Shown here piece by piece: positions 55,946-64,000 of a stretch of DNA of 64,000 nt. The notes below the pieces were generated by a model that made no database searches, was not told the DNA's origin, and saw only the letters and a program-made list of their open reading frames with translations. This stretch comes from Micromonospora marina (lineage in GTDB: Bacteria > Actinomycetota > Actinomycetes > Mycobacteriales > Micromonosporaceae): contig NZ_FMCV01000019.1 of the NCBI RefSeq assembly GCF_900091565.1, positions 62,001-126,000 of the forward strand. Direction: 5' to 3'. Position 1 is the stretch's first letter, and every line of letters starts with the position of its first letter. A program made the translations under genes and the position numbers.

Positions 55946-57007
55946 GTGGGCGGACACGCGGTCGTGGTCGGGGGCGGGATCGGCGGGCTCGCGGCGGGCA
56001 TCGGCCTGCGCGCGGCGGGCTGGGAGGTGACGGTCCGGGAACGGTCCGCGGCGTTGCCGCAGACCGGCACCGGGCTCGGCATCTGGCCCGAAGCGATGCG
56101 TGCCCTGGACGCGCTCGGCGTCGGCGACGAGGTGCGCCGCCGGGGCAGCCGCCAGGCCGGCGGGTCGATCCGGCGCCCGGACGGCAGCCGGATCGCCACC
56201 ATCGACGTCGACCGGCTGGAACGCCGGCACGGCGAGCCGGTGCACCTGGTCACCCGGCCGGTGCTGCTCGCCGTCCTGGCCGGCGCGCTGCCCGGCCCGG
56301 CGCTGCGCCTCGGCGAGCCGGTGACCGACCCGCTGCCGCTGCGCGACGCGTACGACCTGGTGGTGGGCGCGGACGGGATCAACAGCGTGGTGCGCGCGCA
56401 GATGTACGGCGGGCGGTACCCGTTGCGCTACGCGGGCGCGGTGGCCTGGCGCGGTGTGGTCGACCTGGATCTGACCGAGGGCGGCGAGACCTGGGGGCGG
56501 GGGCGCAAGTTCGGGCTGACCCCGGCCGGGTCGGGCCGCACCAACTGGTACGCCGCGGTGCGGCTGCCCGAGGGGCACCCGGCGCCGCCCGACGACCGGG
56601 ACGAGCTGCGGCGCCTCTTCGGCGACTGGCACCGGCCGGTGCCGCACGTGCTCGACGCGCTCACCGGAGAGGGGATCCTGCGGCACGAGATCCACGACCT
56701 GACGCCGCTGCCGTCGTACGTGTCCGGCCGGACGGCGCTGCTCGGGGACGCCGCGCACGCGATGACGCCGGATCTCGGGCAGGGTGCCTGCCAGGCGCTG
56801 ATCGACGCGGTCGCGCTCGCCGACTGCCTGCGCGGCGCCGGCGACGTGCCGGCCGCGCTGCGCGCGTACGACGGGCGACGCCGGCGGCCCACGCAGCGGA
56901 TCGCGGCGGGCGCGCGGTGGGCGGGGCGGCTGGCCGGCGTGCGGCGGCTGCTGCCGGTGCGGGACGCGCTGCTGCGGCTGGCGCTGGCCGCCGGACCGCC
57001 CGCGTGA
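55946..57007 (+). CDS. FAD-dependent monooxygenase
   Basis: 353 residues from GTG 55946. Group A flavoprotein hydroxylase: N-terminal FAD motif VVVGGGIGGLAAGIGLRAAG, the middle LVVGADGINSVVR (DG motif) and the C-terminal TALLGDAAHAMTPDLGQGAC (GD motif). It hydroxylates an unknown, perhaps aromatic, substrate with NAD(P)H. Controlled by the divergent TetR gene by inference. Confidence 0.92.
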   Translation: MGGHAVVVGGGIGGLAAGIGLRAAGWEVTVRERSAALPQTGTGLGIWPEAMRALDALGVGDEVRRRGSRQAGGSIRRPDGSRIATIDVDRLERRHGEPVHLVTRPVLLAVLAGALPGPALRLGEPVTDPLPLRDAYDLVVGADGINSVVRAQMYGGRYPLRYAGAVAWRGVVDLDLTEGGETWGRGRKFGLTPAGSGRTNWYAAVRLPEGHPAPPDDRDELRRLFGDWHRPVPHVLDALTGEGILRHEIHDLTPLPSYVSGRTALLGDAAHAMTPDLGQGACQALIDAVALADCLRGAGDVPAALRAYDGRRRRPTQRIAAGARWAGRLAGVRRLLPVRDALLRLALAAGPPA

Positions 57008-57020
57008 CCTGAGACACATC

Positions 57021-57043
57021 CGATACGAACCCGTTCCGTATCG
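57021..57043. promoter_or_regulatory. Operator-like repeat upstream of the MFS exporter
   Basis: CGATACG (57021-57027) and CGTATCG (57037-57043) are perfect arms nine bases apart. A looser related site, GTTACGAG..CGTATTC, follows at 57069-57095. Such GATACG sites are usual for TetR repressors of efflux genes; the TetR gene at 58704 is the natural partner. Confidence 0.55.
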
Positions 57044-57126
57044 AAACCCTCTCACCTACGCTCGGTCCGTTACGAGTCTTACCCGTGTCGTATTCCGACG
57101 CGGGGTGAACCGGGGGGAGCACGGAC

Positions 57127-58692
57127 GTGGAACCACACGGGAACACCGGACATCCGAGGAGGTGGGCGATCCTCGGGGTGCTGGTGATCAGCCTCCTCGT
57201 CGTCGTCCTCGACAACACCATCCTCAACGTCGCGTTGCGCACCCTGGCCGACCCGGTGCACGGCCTCGGCGCCACCCAGGGCGAGCTGGAATGGGCGATC
57301 AACTCCTACACGCTCGTCTTCGCCGCGCTGCTGTTCACCTTCGGCGTGCTCGGTGACCGGCTCGGCCGCCGCCGCTTCCTGATCCTCGGGCTGGCGGTGT
57401 TCGGCCTGTCCTCGCTGCTGTCCGCGTACGCCCAGGACCCGGGCCAGCTCATCGCGGCCCGTGCGCTGATGGGCGTCGGCGGCGCGGCGATCATGCCGGT
57501 GACGCTCTCGATCATCTCCATCGTCTTCGACCCGCGCGAGCGCGCCAAGGCGATCGGCGTCTGGGCCGGCGCGGTAGGCCTCGCGGTGGCGATCGGCCCG
57601 GTGCTCGGCGGTGCGCTGCTGGAGCACTTCTGGTGGGGTTCGGTCTTCCTGATCAACGTGCCGGTGGTGGCGCTCGGCGTGGTGCTCGTCGCGGCCCTGG
57701 TCCCCGAGTCCCGCGACCCCAGGCCGGGCCGGGTCGACCTGCTCGGCGTGCTGCTGTCGGTGGTCGGCCTGGTCGCGCTCACCTACGGCATCATCGACGG
57801 CGGCGAGCACGGCTTCGGCCGCCCGCAGGTGTGGGTGGCGGTGCTCGGCGGCCTCGCGGTGCTCGGCTGGTTCGTCGCCCACGAGCTGCGCAGCGACCAC
57901 CCGTCGCTGGACGTGCGGCTGTTCCGGGTGCCCCGCTTCGCCGCCCCGGTGGCCCTGGTCGGGCTGGTCTTCTTCGCCGCCATGGGCGTGATGTTCTTCG
58001 GCGCGTTCTACCTCCAGCTCGTCCGCGGCTACAGCCCGCTGGAGAGCGGCCTGCTGTTCCTGCCGTTCGCCGCCGCCCAGCTCGTCTTCGCGCCGCGCAG
58101 CGCGGCGATGGTCCGCCGCTACGGCGGCCGGGCGGTCGCCGCCGTCGGGCTGCTGCTCACCACCGTGGCGCTCGCCGCGTTCGTCTTCATCGACGCGGAC
58201 ACTCCGATCTGGATCTTCTCGGCGCTGGGCTTCCTCCAGGGCGCCGGGATGGCGAACATCATGCCGCCGGCCACGGAGTCGATCATGTCCGCGCTGCCCC
58301 GGGAGAAGGCTGGCGTCGGTTCCGCGGTCAGCAACACGGTGCGCCAGGTGGCCGGCGCGCTCGGCGTGGCGGTGCTCGGTTCGGTGCTCTCCGCGGTCTA
58401 CCGCGACCAGGTCGCCCCGGCGGTGGCGGCCCTGCCCGCCCCGGTGCGCGACGCCGCCCGCGAGTCGGTGTCCGGGGCGTACGCCGTCGCCGGCCGACTC
58501 GGCCCCGACGCGCCGCGACTGATCGACGCGGCCAACGACTCGTTCGTCTCGGCCATGCACTGGGCGGCGGGCGTCTCCGCGGTGGTGGCCGCGCTCGGCA
58601 TCGTGATCGTGCTGCGCTGGATGCCGGGCCGGCCGGTCGTCGCCCCCGACGCGCCGCCGGTCACCGACAGGGAGTTGGCCGGTACCGCGTAG
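57127..58692 (+). CDS. MFS drug exporter, DHA2 (14-helix) family
   Basis: 521 residues from GTG 57127. Motif A GDRLGRRR follows helix 2, motif D-like VVLDNTILNVALRTL is in helix 1, and motif C GPVLGGALL is in helix 5, the antiporter signature. Fourteen helices can be counted. It should expel drugs or antibiotics using the proton gradient. A TetR gene follows 11 bases after the stop. Confidence 0.92.
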   Translation: MEPHGNTGHPRRWAILGVLVISLLVVVLDNTILNVALRTLADPVHGLGATQGELEWAINSYTLVFAALLFTFGVLGDRLGRRRFLILGLAVFGLSSLLSAYAQDPGQLIAARALMGVGGAAIMPVTLSIISIVFDPRERAKAIGVWAGAVGLAVAIGPVLGGALLEHFWWGSVFLINVPVVALGVVLVAALVPESRDPRPGRVDLLGVLLSVVGLVALTYGIIDGGEHGFGRPQVWVAVLGGLAVLGWFVAHELRSDHPSLDVRLFRVPRFAAPVALVGLVFFAAMGVMFFGAFYLQLVRGYSPLESGLLFLPFAAAQLVFAPRSAAMVRRYGGRAVAAVGLLLTTVALAAFVFIDADTPIWIFSALGFLQGAGMANIMPPATESIMSALPREKAGVGSAVSNTVRQVAGALGVAVLGSVLSAVYRDQVAPAVAALPAPVRDAARESVSGAYAVAGRLGPDAPRLIDAANDSFVSAMHWAAGVSAVVAALGIVIVLRWMPGRPVVAPDAPPVTDRELAGTA

Positions 58693-58703
58693 GTTCGTGG
58701 ACA

Positions 58704-59312
58704 ATGTCTGACATGACTTCCACGGCGGATGCTCCGCGGTCGCCCGGGCGACCGCGGAGCACCCGCGCGGACGAGGCGATCGTCGACGCCACCCTCGACC
58801 TGCTGGCCGAGGGCAGCACCATAGAGTCGCTGTCCATCGAGGCGATCGCGGCCCGCGCCGGCGTCGGCAAGGCCACCATCTACCGCCGCTGGCCGGGCAA
58901 GGACGCGCTGCTGCTGGACGCCTTGCGCACGCTCAAGGGGCCCGCGCCGCACACCGCCGGGCACTCCGTCCGCGACGACCTGGTGCTGCTGGTCGGCGCC
59001 GTGGGCCAGCACGCCGACCCCCGGGTCCGCAAGATCATGCCCTGCCTGGTGCCGGAGGTGAACCGCAGCTCGGCCCACCGGCAGGCGTACGAGGCGATCA
59101 TCGAGCCCCGGCGCGCGGCGATGCGCGAGGTGCTGCGCGGCGCGATCGACCGCGGGGAGCTGCGCGCCGATCTCGACATCGAGGTGACCATGTCGCTGCT
59201 CACCGCGCCGATGCTCACCCAGCGGATGCTGCGCTGGCACCCGGAGCGCGACGAGCGGATGCTGCCCGAGCGGATCGTGGACACGGTCCTGGACGGCCTG
59301 CGCACCCGCTGA
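58704..59312 (+). CDS. TetR-family regulator of the MFS exporter
   Basis: 202 residues from ATG 58704 (ATG 58713 possible). The N-terminal extension SPGRPRSTRADEAIVDATLD leads into the helix-turn-helix SIEAIAARAGVGKATIYRRW, then PGKDALLLDALR and a TetR_C-type ligand domain. It is co-oriented with and directly after the exporter gene and likely binds the GATACG repeat upstream of it. TAGGTT eight bases before the ATG could allow separate transcription. Confidence 0.92.
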   Translation: MSDMTSTADAPRSPGRPRSTRADEAIVDATLDLLAEGSTIESLSIEAIAARAGVGKATIYRRWPGKDALLLDALRTLKGPAPHTAGHSVRDDLVLLVGAVGQHADPRVRKIMPCLVPEVNRSSAHRQAYEAIIEPRRAAMREVLRGAIDRGELRADLDIEVTMSLLTAPMLTQRMLRWHPERDERMLPERIVDTVLDGLRTR

Positions 59313-59335
59313 CCCGCGCCCCGGCCGGCGCGCGC

Positions 59336-61255
59336 TCAGCGGGCCGGCGTGCGCAACCGGTGCAGGCGCAGCGCGAGCTGCACCTCCAGCGCCCGCTCCG
59401 GCCGCTGCCAGTCCGTGCCGAGCAGCTGCCCGACCCGTTCCAGCCGCTGGGTCACCGTGTTCACGTGCACGTGCAGCTGCTCGGCGGCCCGGGCCAGGCT
59501 GCCGCCCACCCCGAAGTACGCCTCCAGCGTCTTCACCAGCGCGGTGCCCCGCCGGGCGTCGTAGTCCAGCACCGGCCCCACGGTGGTGGCGAGGAACCGG
59601 GCCACGTCCCGGTCCCCGGCGTCACCGACGGCGCCCAGCAGCAGCCCGACGAACCCCAGCTCGGCGGTGCTCGCCCCCTGCCCCGCCCGGCCCAGCGCGC
59701 CGAGCGCGGACAGGCAGCGCTCCGCCTCGGCGAACGTGACGGCCAGCGACGCCGGACCGGTCGACGGCCCGCTCGCCCCGGCGGTCACCGGGCGGCCGGT
59801 CACCCTCGACAGGTCCCGGGCCACCGCGCGGGCCGCGCCACCGGCGTCCTGACCCGGCAGCATCAGCACCACCCGCCCGTCGCGCGCCGCGGCCAGGCCG
59901 CCCCGGGCCGAGGCGTACGTGGTGGCCCAGGACAGCACCCGCTGCCGCGCCGAACCGGTCTCGGCGAACGCGTCGTCGCCGACCGCCACCAGCACGTGCG
60001 GGGCGTCCAGGTCCACCCCGATACGGCGGGCCCGTGCACGCAGAGCGTCGGTGTCACGCAGCGGCCGGGCGATCAGATCGTCCAGCAGCTCGCCGCGTAC
60101 CCGCCCCTCCGCCTCGGCCACGGTCCGGCGGAACAGCAGCAGCAACGCGGTCACCAGCGCGGCGCGCTCCAGGATGCGCTGGTCCGCGTCGACCAGCTCG
60201 TCGTCCGGGCGCAGCACCAGCGCGCCCAGGTTCTCCGCACCCGCCACCACCGCGGCGTACCAGAGCGGGCCCCGGCGCACGCTGCGCCCCTCGGTACGGG
60301 ACGCGGCGACCGCCTCCACGATGTCCGCCCGGTCCGGCTCCTCGATCTCGCCGACCCGGGCCAGCCGCCGGCCCTCGGCGTCCAGCGCCAGCAGCGCGCC
60401 GCCGAGCACCTCGGTGACCGCCGCCGCCACGTCCTCCATCCCGCCGCCGCGCACCACCAGCGCGGTCATCCGGTCGTGCGCCGCGGCGGCCCGCTCCACC
60501 GAGCTGCTGTGCGCCCGGATGGTGCGGTTCGCCGCGGACAGCTCCGCCAGCGCCGCCCGGGTCTCGGCCAGCAGCCGCGCGGTGTCGATCGCCACCGCCG
60601 CATGCGCCGCCAGCGACACCAGCAGCGACACCTCCTCGCGGGCGAACGGCCGGGCCGAGCGGTTCGCCGCGTACAGCACGCCGATCACGCTGGACCCGAG
60701 CCGCAGCGGCACGCCGAGGATGGCCACCAGGCCCTCCTCGCCCACCCCGCCGTCGATCTCGCCGGTGTGCCGGAACCGCTCGTCCTCCTGGTAGTTGGAG
60801 GTGACGTACGGGGTGCCGGTCTGCGCGACCAGCCCGCCGAGCCCGTCGCCCAGCTCCAGGCGCAGCCGCTGGAACCGGGCCGAGATCGAGCCGTCGGTGA
60901 CCCGCATGTACGTGTCGCCGCGCTCGTCGTCGTTGAGTGTCATGTACGCCACGTCGGTGCCGAGCAGGATCCGCGCCCGGTGCACGATCGCGCGCAGCAC
61001 GTCGTCCAGGTCGCGCAGCCCGGCCAGGTCGCTCGCGGTGTCGTACAGGCCGGACAGCTCGGTCTCCCGGCGGCGCCGGCGGGCCAGCAGCGCCCGCACC
61101 CGCAGCGCCACCACCTTCGCCTGCTCCAGCTCGGCGAGCCGTTCGGCGGGCAGGCCGGCGGCGCGCGCGGCCACCAGCGGGCCCTCGAACTCGACCGCGG
61201 CGGCCTCGCGCGCCAGCAGCTCCAGGAACTCGACCGGCGACGACATGACCGACAT
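59336..61255 (-). CDS. PucR/CdaR-type regulator with GAF sensor domain
   Basis: 639 residues from ATG 61255 (ATG 61246 possible). An N-terminal coiled segment (LEQAKVVALRVRALLARRRR), then a GAF domain at about 85-230 (LGTDVAYMTLNDDERGDTYM; VPLRLGSSVIGVLYAANRSA), then a helical linker and a middle sensor region, ending in the PucR C-terminal helix-turn-helix (SLARAAEQLHVHVNTVTQRL). Members control catabolic genes. The hydroxybutyrate dehydrogenase gene on the same strand upstream is its likely target. Confidence 0.9.
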   Translation of the reverse strand: MSVMSSPVEFLELLAREAAAVEFEGPLVAARAAGLPAERLAELEQAKVVALRVRALLARRRRRETELSGLYDTASDLAGLRDLDDVLRAIVHRARILLGTDVAYMTLNDDERGDTYMRVTDGSISARFQRLRLELGDGLGGLVAQTGTPYVTSNYQEDERFRHTGEIDGGVGEEGLVAILGVPLRLGSSVIGVLYAANRSARPFAREEVSLLVSLAAHAAVAIDTARLLAETRAALAELSAANRTIRAHSSSVERAAAAHDRMTALVVRGGGMEDVAAAVTEVLGGALLALDAEGRRLARVGEIEEPDRADIVEAVAASRTEGRSVRRGPLWYAAVVAGAENLGALVLRPDDELVDADQRILERAALVTALLLLFRRTVAEAEGRVRGELLDDLIARPLRDTDALRARARRIGVDLDAPHVLVAVGDDAFAETGSARQRVLSWATTYASARGGLAAARDGRVVLMLPGQDAGGAARAVARDLSRVTGRPVTAGASGPSTGPASLAVTFAEAERCLSALGALGRAGQGASTAELGFVGLLLGAVGDAGDRDVARFLATTVGPVLDYDARRGTALVKTLEAYFGVGGSLARAAEQLHVHVNTVTQRLERVGQLLGTDWQRPERALEVQLALRLHRLRTPAR

Positions 61256-61269
61256 TGTGCGCGGGCCCA

Positions 61270-62052
61270 CTAGTTCGCCGTCCAGCCCCCGTCGAGGGCG
61301 ATCGAGGTGCCGGTGAGGAACGCGGCCGGCGGCGAGCACAGGTACGCCACCAGTTCGGCCACCTCCGCCGGCTCGATCAGCCGCTTGATCGCCGCCCGGG
61401 CCAGCATGATCTTCTCGACCACCTCGTCCTCGCCGATGCCGTGGGTGGCCGCCTGGTCGGCGATCTGGCTCTCCACCAGCGCGGTGCGCACGTACGCCGG
61501 GTTGATGCAGTTGGCCGTGACGCCGTGCGCGGCGCCCTCCAGCGCGACCACCTTGGACAGGCCCTCCAGTGCGTGCTTGGCCGAGACGTACGCGGCCTTG
61601 AACGGCGAGGCGCGCAGCCCGTGCACCGAGGAGATGTTCACGACCCGGCCCCAGCCGTTCGCGTACATCCGGGGCAGCGCGCGGCGGATCAGCAGGAACG
61701 GCGCCTCCACCATCACCCGCTGGATGTACTCGAAGCGCTCGACCGGGAAGTCCTGCACCGGCGCGACGTGCTGCAGGCCGGCGTTGTTGACCACGATGTC
61801 GGCGTCGGCGTCGAGCCGGTCCACCGCCGCCGGGTCGGCCAGGTCGATCCCGACCGCCCGGCCGCCGGCCTCGGCGGCGACCTTCTCGGCTGCCGCCACG
61901 TCGCGGTCCAGCACCACGACCGTCGCGCCGGCCGCCGCCAGGCGCAGGGCACAGGCCCGCCCGATGCCGCCGCCACCACCTGTGACCAGCGCGGTGCGAC
62001 CGGTCAGGTCGACGTGTACGACGTGGGGGACCGCCACGGGTTCTGCCGTCAT
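61270..62052 (-). CDS. 3-hydroxybutyrate dehydrogenase-like SDR
   Basis: 260 residues from ATG 62052. The cofactor motif ALVTGGGGGIGRACALRLA, NNAG in VVNNAGLQHVAPVQDFP, the SSVHG serine and YVSAKHALEGLS (Tyr-x3-Lys) are in place. The stretches LQHVAPVQDFP and AYVRTALVESQI are characteristic of D-3-hydroxybutyrate dehydrogenase. It oxidises 3-hydroxybutyrate to acetoacetate. It lies 14 bases before the PucR regulator gene, probably in one transcript. Confidence 0.87.
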   Translation of the reverse strand: MTAEPVAVPHVVHVDLTGRTALVTGGGGGIGRACALRLAAAGATVVVLDRDVAAAEKVAAEAGGRAVGIDLADPAAVDRLDADADIVVNNAGLQHVAPVQDFPVERFEYIQRVMVEAPFLLIRRALPRMYANGWGRVVNISSVHGLRASPFKAAYVSAKHALEGLSKVVALEGAAHGVTANCINPAYVRTALVESQIADQAATHGIGEDEVVEKIMLARAAIKRLIEPAEVAELVAYLCSPPAAFLTGTSIALDGGWTAN

Positions 62053-62195
62053 GGCGCATGAACGTACGAGCCGGGTGCCCCCTGGCACATGGGGCGGCGA
62101 CACATACTCCACCGCCTGCGTGTGTGGTGCGCCGCGTCACGGCCGCGCCCGGCGTGTCCGGCCGCCCCGCTCCCGGCGGGCACCAGTAGGGTGTG

Positions 62196-62211
62196 TCGAA
62201 CACACGTACTG
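62196..62211 (+). promoter_or_regulatory. Probable LexA (SOS) box upstream of ruvC
   Basis: CGAAC-ACAC-GTACT at 62197-62210 matches 8 of the 10 fixed positions of the actinobacterial SOS box CGAAC-N4-GTTCG. It overlaps the palindrome GTGTGT-CGA-ACACAC and directly follows TAGGGT (62187-62192), a possible -10. It is 25 bases before the ruvC start. ruvCAB is SOS-controlled in mycobacteria. Confidence 0.5.
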
Positions 62212-62235
62212 CTGGCGGCTCGGGGAGGAGGCGGC

Positions 62236-62763
62236 GTGCGCGTGCTGGGCGTCGACCCGGGCCTGACCCGGTGCGGGGTCGGCGTGGTCGAGGGCAGGCC
62301 CGGCCGTCCCTGTGCGCTCGTGGCCTACTACGTGGTCTACACCGACCCCGAGGACGACCTGGCGCTGCGCCTGCTGCACCTGGACCGCTCACTCGGCGAC
62401 CTGGTCTCCGAGCACCGGCCGGACGCGGTCGCGGTGGAGCGCGTGTTCAGCCAGCACAACGTCCGCACCGTGATGGGCACCGCGCAGGCCAGCGGCGTCG
62501 CGGTGCTCGCCGGGGCCCGGGCCGGACTGCCGGTGACGACGTACACGCCGAGCGAGGTCAAGGCCGCGGTGACCGGCTCGGGGCAGGCGGACAAGAAGCA
62601 GATGACCACCATGGTCACCCGGCTGCTGCGGTTGCCCGAGCCGCCGAAGCCGGCGGACGCCGCCGACGCCCTGGCACTGGCCATCTGTCACGTGTGGCGC
62701 GGCGGCACCCGGTCCAAGCTGGCCGAGGCAGCGCAACGGGCCCGACGAGGAGGGACGCGATGA
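62236..62763 (+). CDS. ruvC: Holliday junction resolvase RuvC
   Basis: 175 residues from GTG 62236 behind GGGGAGGAGG. The RNase H-like active site is visible: VLGVDPGLTRCGVGVVEG (Asp7), AVERVFSQHNVRTVMGTAQA (Glu) and ADAADALALAICH (Asp pair). It cuts Holliday junctions. The stop overlaps the ruvA start by ATGA. Confidence 0.96.
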   Translation: MRVLGVDPGLTRCGVGVVEGRPGRPCALVAYYVVYTDPEDDLALRLLHLDRSLGDLVSEHRPDAVAVERVFSQHNVRTVMGTAQASGVAVLAGARAGLPVTTYTPSEVKAAVTGSGQADKKQMTTMVTRLLRLPEPPKPADAADALALAICHVWRGGTRSKLAEAAQRARRGGTR

Positions 62764-63362
62764 TCGCGAGCGTACGCGGCACGGTGACCGCCACCGGCCC
62801 GGATCACGCGGTGGTGGAGGTGGGCGGCGTCGGCCTGGCCGTGCAGTGCGCCCCCGGCACGCTCGCCGACCTGCGCGTGGGCCAGCCGGCCCGGCTCGCG
62901 ACCAGCCTGGTGGTCCGGGAGGACTCGCTCACCCTCTACGGCTTCGCAGACGACGACGCCAAGCAGTTGTTCGAGCTGCTCCAGACCGCCAGCGGCGTCG
63001 GTCCCCGGCTGGCTCAGGCGGTGCTCGCGGTGCACACGCCGGACGCGGTCCGCAAGGCCATCGCCAACGCGGACACCGCGGCGCTGACCCGGGTGCCCGG
63101 CATCGGCAAGAAGGGCGCCGAGCGGCTGGTGCTGGAACTGCGCGACCGGGTCGGCCCGGTGCCGGTGGGCGCCGACGGCGCGGCCGGGGTGACCGCCGGC
63201 GCCTGGCCGGACCAGGTCCGCCAGGCGCTGGTCGGGCTCGGCTGGTCGGCGGCCCAGGCCGAGCAGGCGGTGGCCGCGGTGGCGGAGACCGTGGACGGTG
63301 CGACCCCGCCGGTGCCGGTGCTGCTCAAGCAGGCCATCCGTCTCCTGGGTCGCAGCCGATGA
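62760..63362 (+). CDS. ruvA: Holliday junction DNA helicase RuvA
   Basis: 200 residues. Domain I starts MIASVRGTVTATGPDHAVVE; the tandem helix-hairpin-helix motifs are LLQTASGVGPRLAQAVL and LTRVPGIGKKGAERLVLELR; the C-terminal domain III (VRQALVGLGWSAAQAEQAVA) binds RuvB. The overlaps ATGA on both sides couple it to ruvC and ruvB. Confidence 0.96.
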   Translation: MIASVRGTVTATGPDHAVVEVGGVGLAVQCAPGTLADLRVGQPARLATSLVVREDSLTLYGFADDDAKQLFELLQTASGVGPRLAQAVLAVHTPDAVRKAIANADTAALTRVPGIGKKGAERLVLELRDRVGPVPVGADGAAGVTAGAWPDQVRQALVGLGWSAAQAEQAVAAVAETVDGATPPVPVLLKQAIRLLGRSR

Positions 63363-64000
63363 GCGGGGAGAACCTGGTCTCGGCGTACGTCGACGACGGC
63401 GAGCTGGACGCGGAGGCCAGCGTCCGGCCGAAGCGGCTCGACGAGTTCATCGCTCAGCACCGCGTCCGCGACCAGCTCGACCTGCTGTTGCAGGGCGCGA
63501 TGCGGCGCGGCTCCCCGCCGGACCACATCCTGCTGTCCGGTCCGCCCGGCCTCGGCAAGACGACCTTGGCCAACATCGTCGCCGCCGAGCTGGGCACCGG
63601 GATCCGGGTGACCAGCGGCCCGGCCATCGAGCGGTCCGGCGACCTGGCCGCGATCCTGACCAGCCTCGCCGAGGGCGACGTGCTGTTCATCGACGAGATC
63701 CACCGGATCGCCAAACCGGCCGAGGAACTGCTCTACAGCGCCATGGAGGACTTCCGGGTCGACGTGGTGGTGGGCAAGGGGCCGGGCGCCACCGCCATCC
63801 CGCTCGACGTGGAGCCGTTCACGCTCGTCGGCGCCACCACCCGGTCCGGCCTGCTGACCGGCCCGATGCGCGATCGGTTCGGCTTCGTCGCGCACCTCGA
63901 CTTCTACGCGCCGGCCGACCTGGAGGCGCTGCTGCACCGGTCGGCCCGGATCCTCGGCGTGCCGATCACCGCCGACGGCGCGGCGGAGATCGCCGGCCGG
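63359..64000 (+). CDS. ruvB: Holliday junction helicase motor RuvB (3' end outside window)
   Basis: Starts at ATG 63359 overlapping the ruvA stop; 214 residues are visible before the window ends, out of about 350 expected. Seen: the N-terminal RPKRLDEFIAQHRVRDQL, Walker A GPPGLGKTTLA, Walker B VLFIDEIHRI, sensor I VGATTRSGLLTGPMRDRFG. It is the AAA+ motor that drives branch migration with RuvA. Confidence 0.96.
   Translation, partial: MSGENLVSAYVDDGELDAEASVRPKRLDEFIAQHRVRDQLDLLLQGAMRRGSPPDHILLSGPPGLGKTTLANIVAAELGTGIRVTSGPAIERSGDLAAILTSLAEGDVLFIDEIHRIAKPAEELLYSAMEDFRVDVVVGKGPGATAIPLDVEPFTLVGATTRSGLLTGPMRDRFGFVAHLDFYAPADLEALLHRSARILGVPITADGAAEIAGR

Noticed and set aside
1..64000. CRISPR array, tRNA or rRNA genes
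   Set aside because: No regularly spaced direct repeats and no cloverleaf-like or rRNA-like sequence was recognised on reading; a tRNAscan or Infernal run would be decisive.

Overview
The window is a stretch of very GC-rich chromosome with GTG starts, ATGA/GTGA gene overlaps and many start codons 6-8 bases after a TANNNT box. Gene content points to an actinomycete of the Micromonosporaceae type (Micromonospora-like): a PgsA-acyltransferase-PimA phosphatidylinositol-mannoside operon, F420-dependent LLM oxidoreductase, holin-like/DUF3618/DUF4235 trio, PdxS/PdxT, PucR regulator and actinobacterial ThrS. The genus is inferred, not proven.

Layout. 1-5712: a tightly coupled sugar operon with two GT-B glycosyltransferases, phosphoheptose isomerase, bifunctional heptose kinase/adenylyltransferase, an SDR and a family 9 (heptosyl-type) glycosyltransferase. 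This is a nucleotide-heptose route in a Gram-positive. It runs by a 17-base overlap into a poxvirus-type topoisomerase IB. 6867-14669: AraC regulator, a hypothetical protein, RecQ, an F420 oxidoreductase, a 40-residue membrane protein, GH3 hexosaminidase, GNAT protein and a cysteine-desulfurase-like enzyme. 14770-19342: an envelope block (lipoprotein, DUF1206, MscS channel, holin-like/DUF3618/DUF4235) and a cold-shock gene. 19422-26586: aldo-keto reductase, a broken trans-aconitate methyltransferase, adenosine deaminase, an OmpR-type two-component pair whose kinase apparently starts at CTG, an ADP-ribosylglycohydrolase and a YcnI-like protein.

26790-39892 is the conserved actinobacterial block thrS - HIT - pgsA - acyltransferase - pimA - membrane protein - pdxS - pdxT - yebC, interrupted once by a stand-alone maltokinase-cap protein, an aldo-keto reductase and an EF-G-like GTPase. 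In mycobacteria yebC is followed closely by ruvCAB. Here ruvCAB begins only at 62236 (ruvB runs off the window).

The intervening 22 kb is a plastic zone: a GntR/UTRA remnant, an ABC exporter with a NarL two-component system, an IS200/IS605 element with a frameshifted tnpA and catalytically complete tnpB, a shattered GNAT gene, a PadR/membrane-protein pair with a perfect operator, dnaE, a metalloprotease-like protein, large intergenic palindromes, a class V aminotransferase, a deletion scar joining the tails of an acyl-CoA dehydrogenase and a LivM permease, a B12-binding-domain protein, two TetR/efflux-or-oxygenase modules and a PucR/hydroxybutyrate dehydrogenase pair.

No rRNA, tRNA or CRISPR array was seen. 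No wholly new multi-gene system is demonstrable by reading alone. The most interesting items are the heptose operon with its 20-codon coupled ORF, the TnpB element and its host-derived C-terminal extension, the CTG-start kinase, and the several independent deletion scars.
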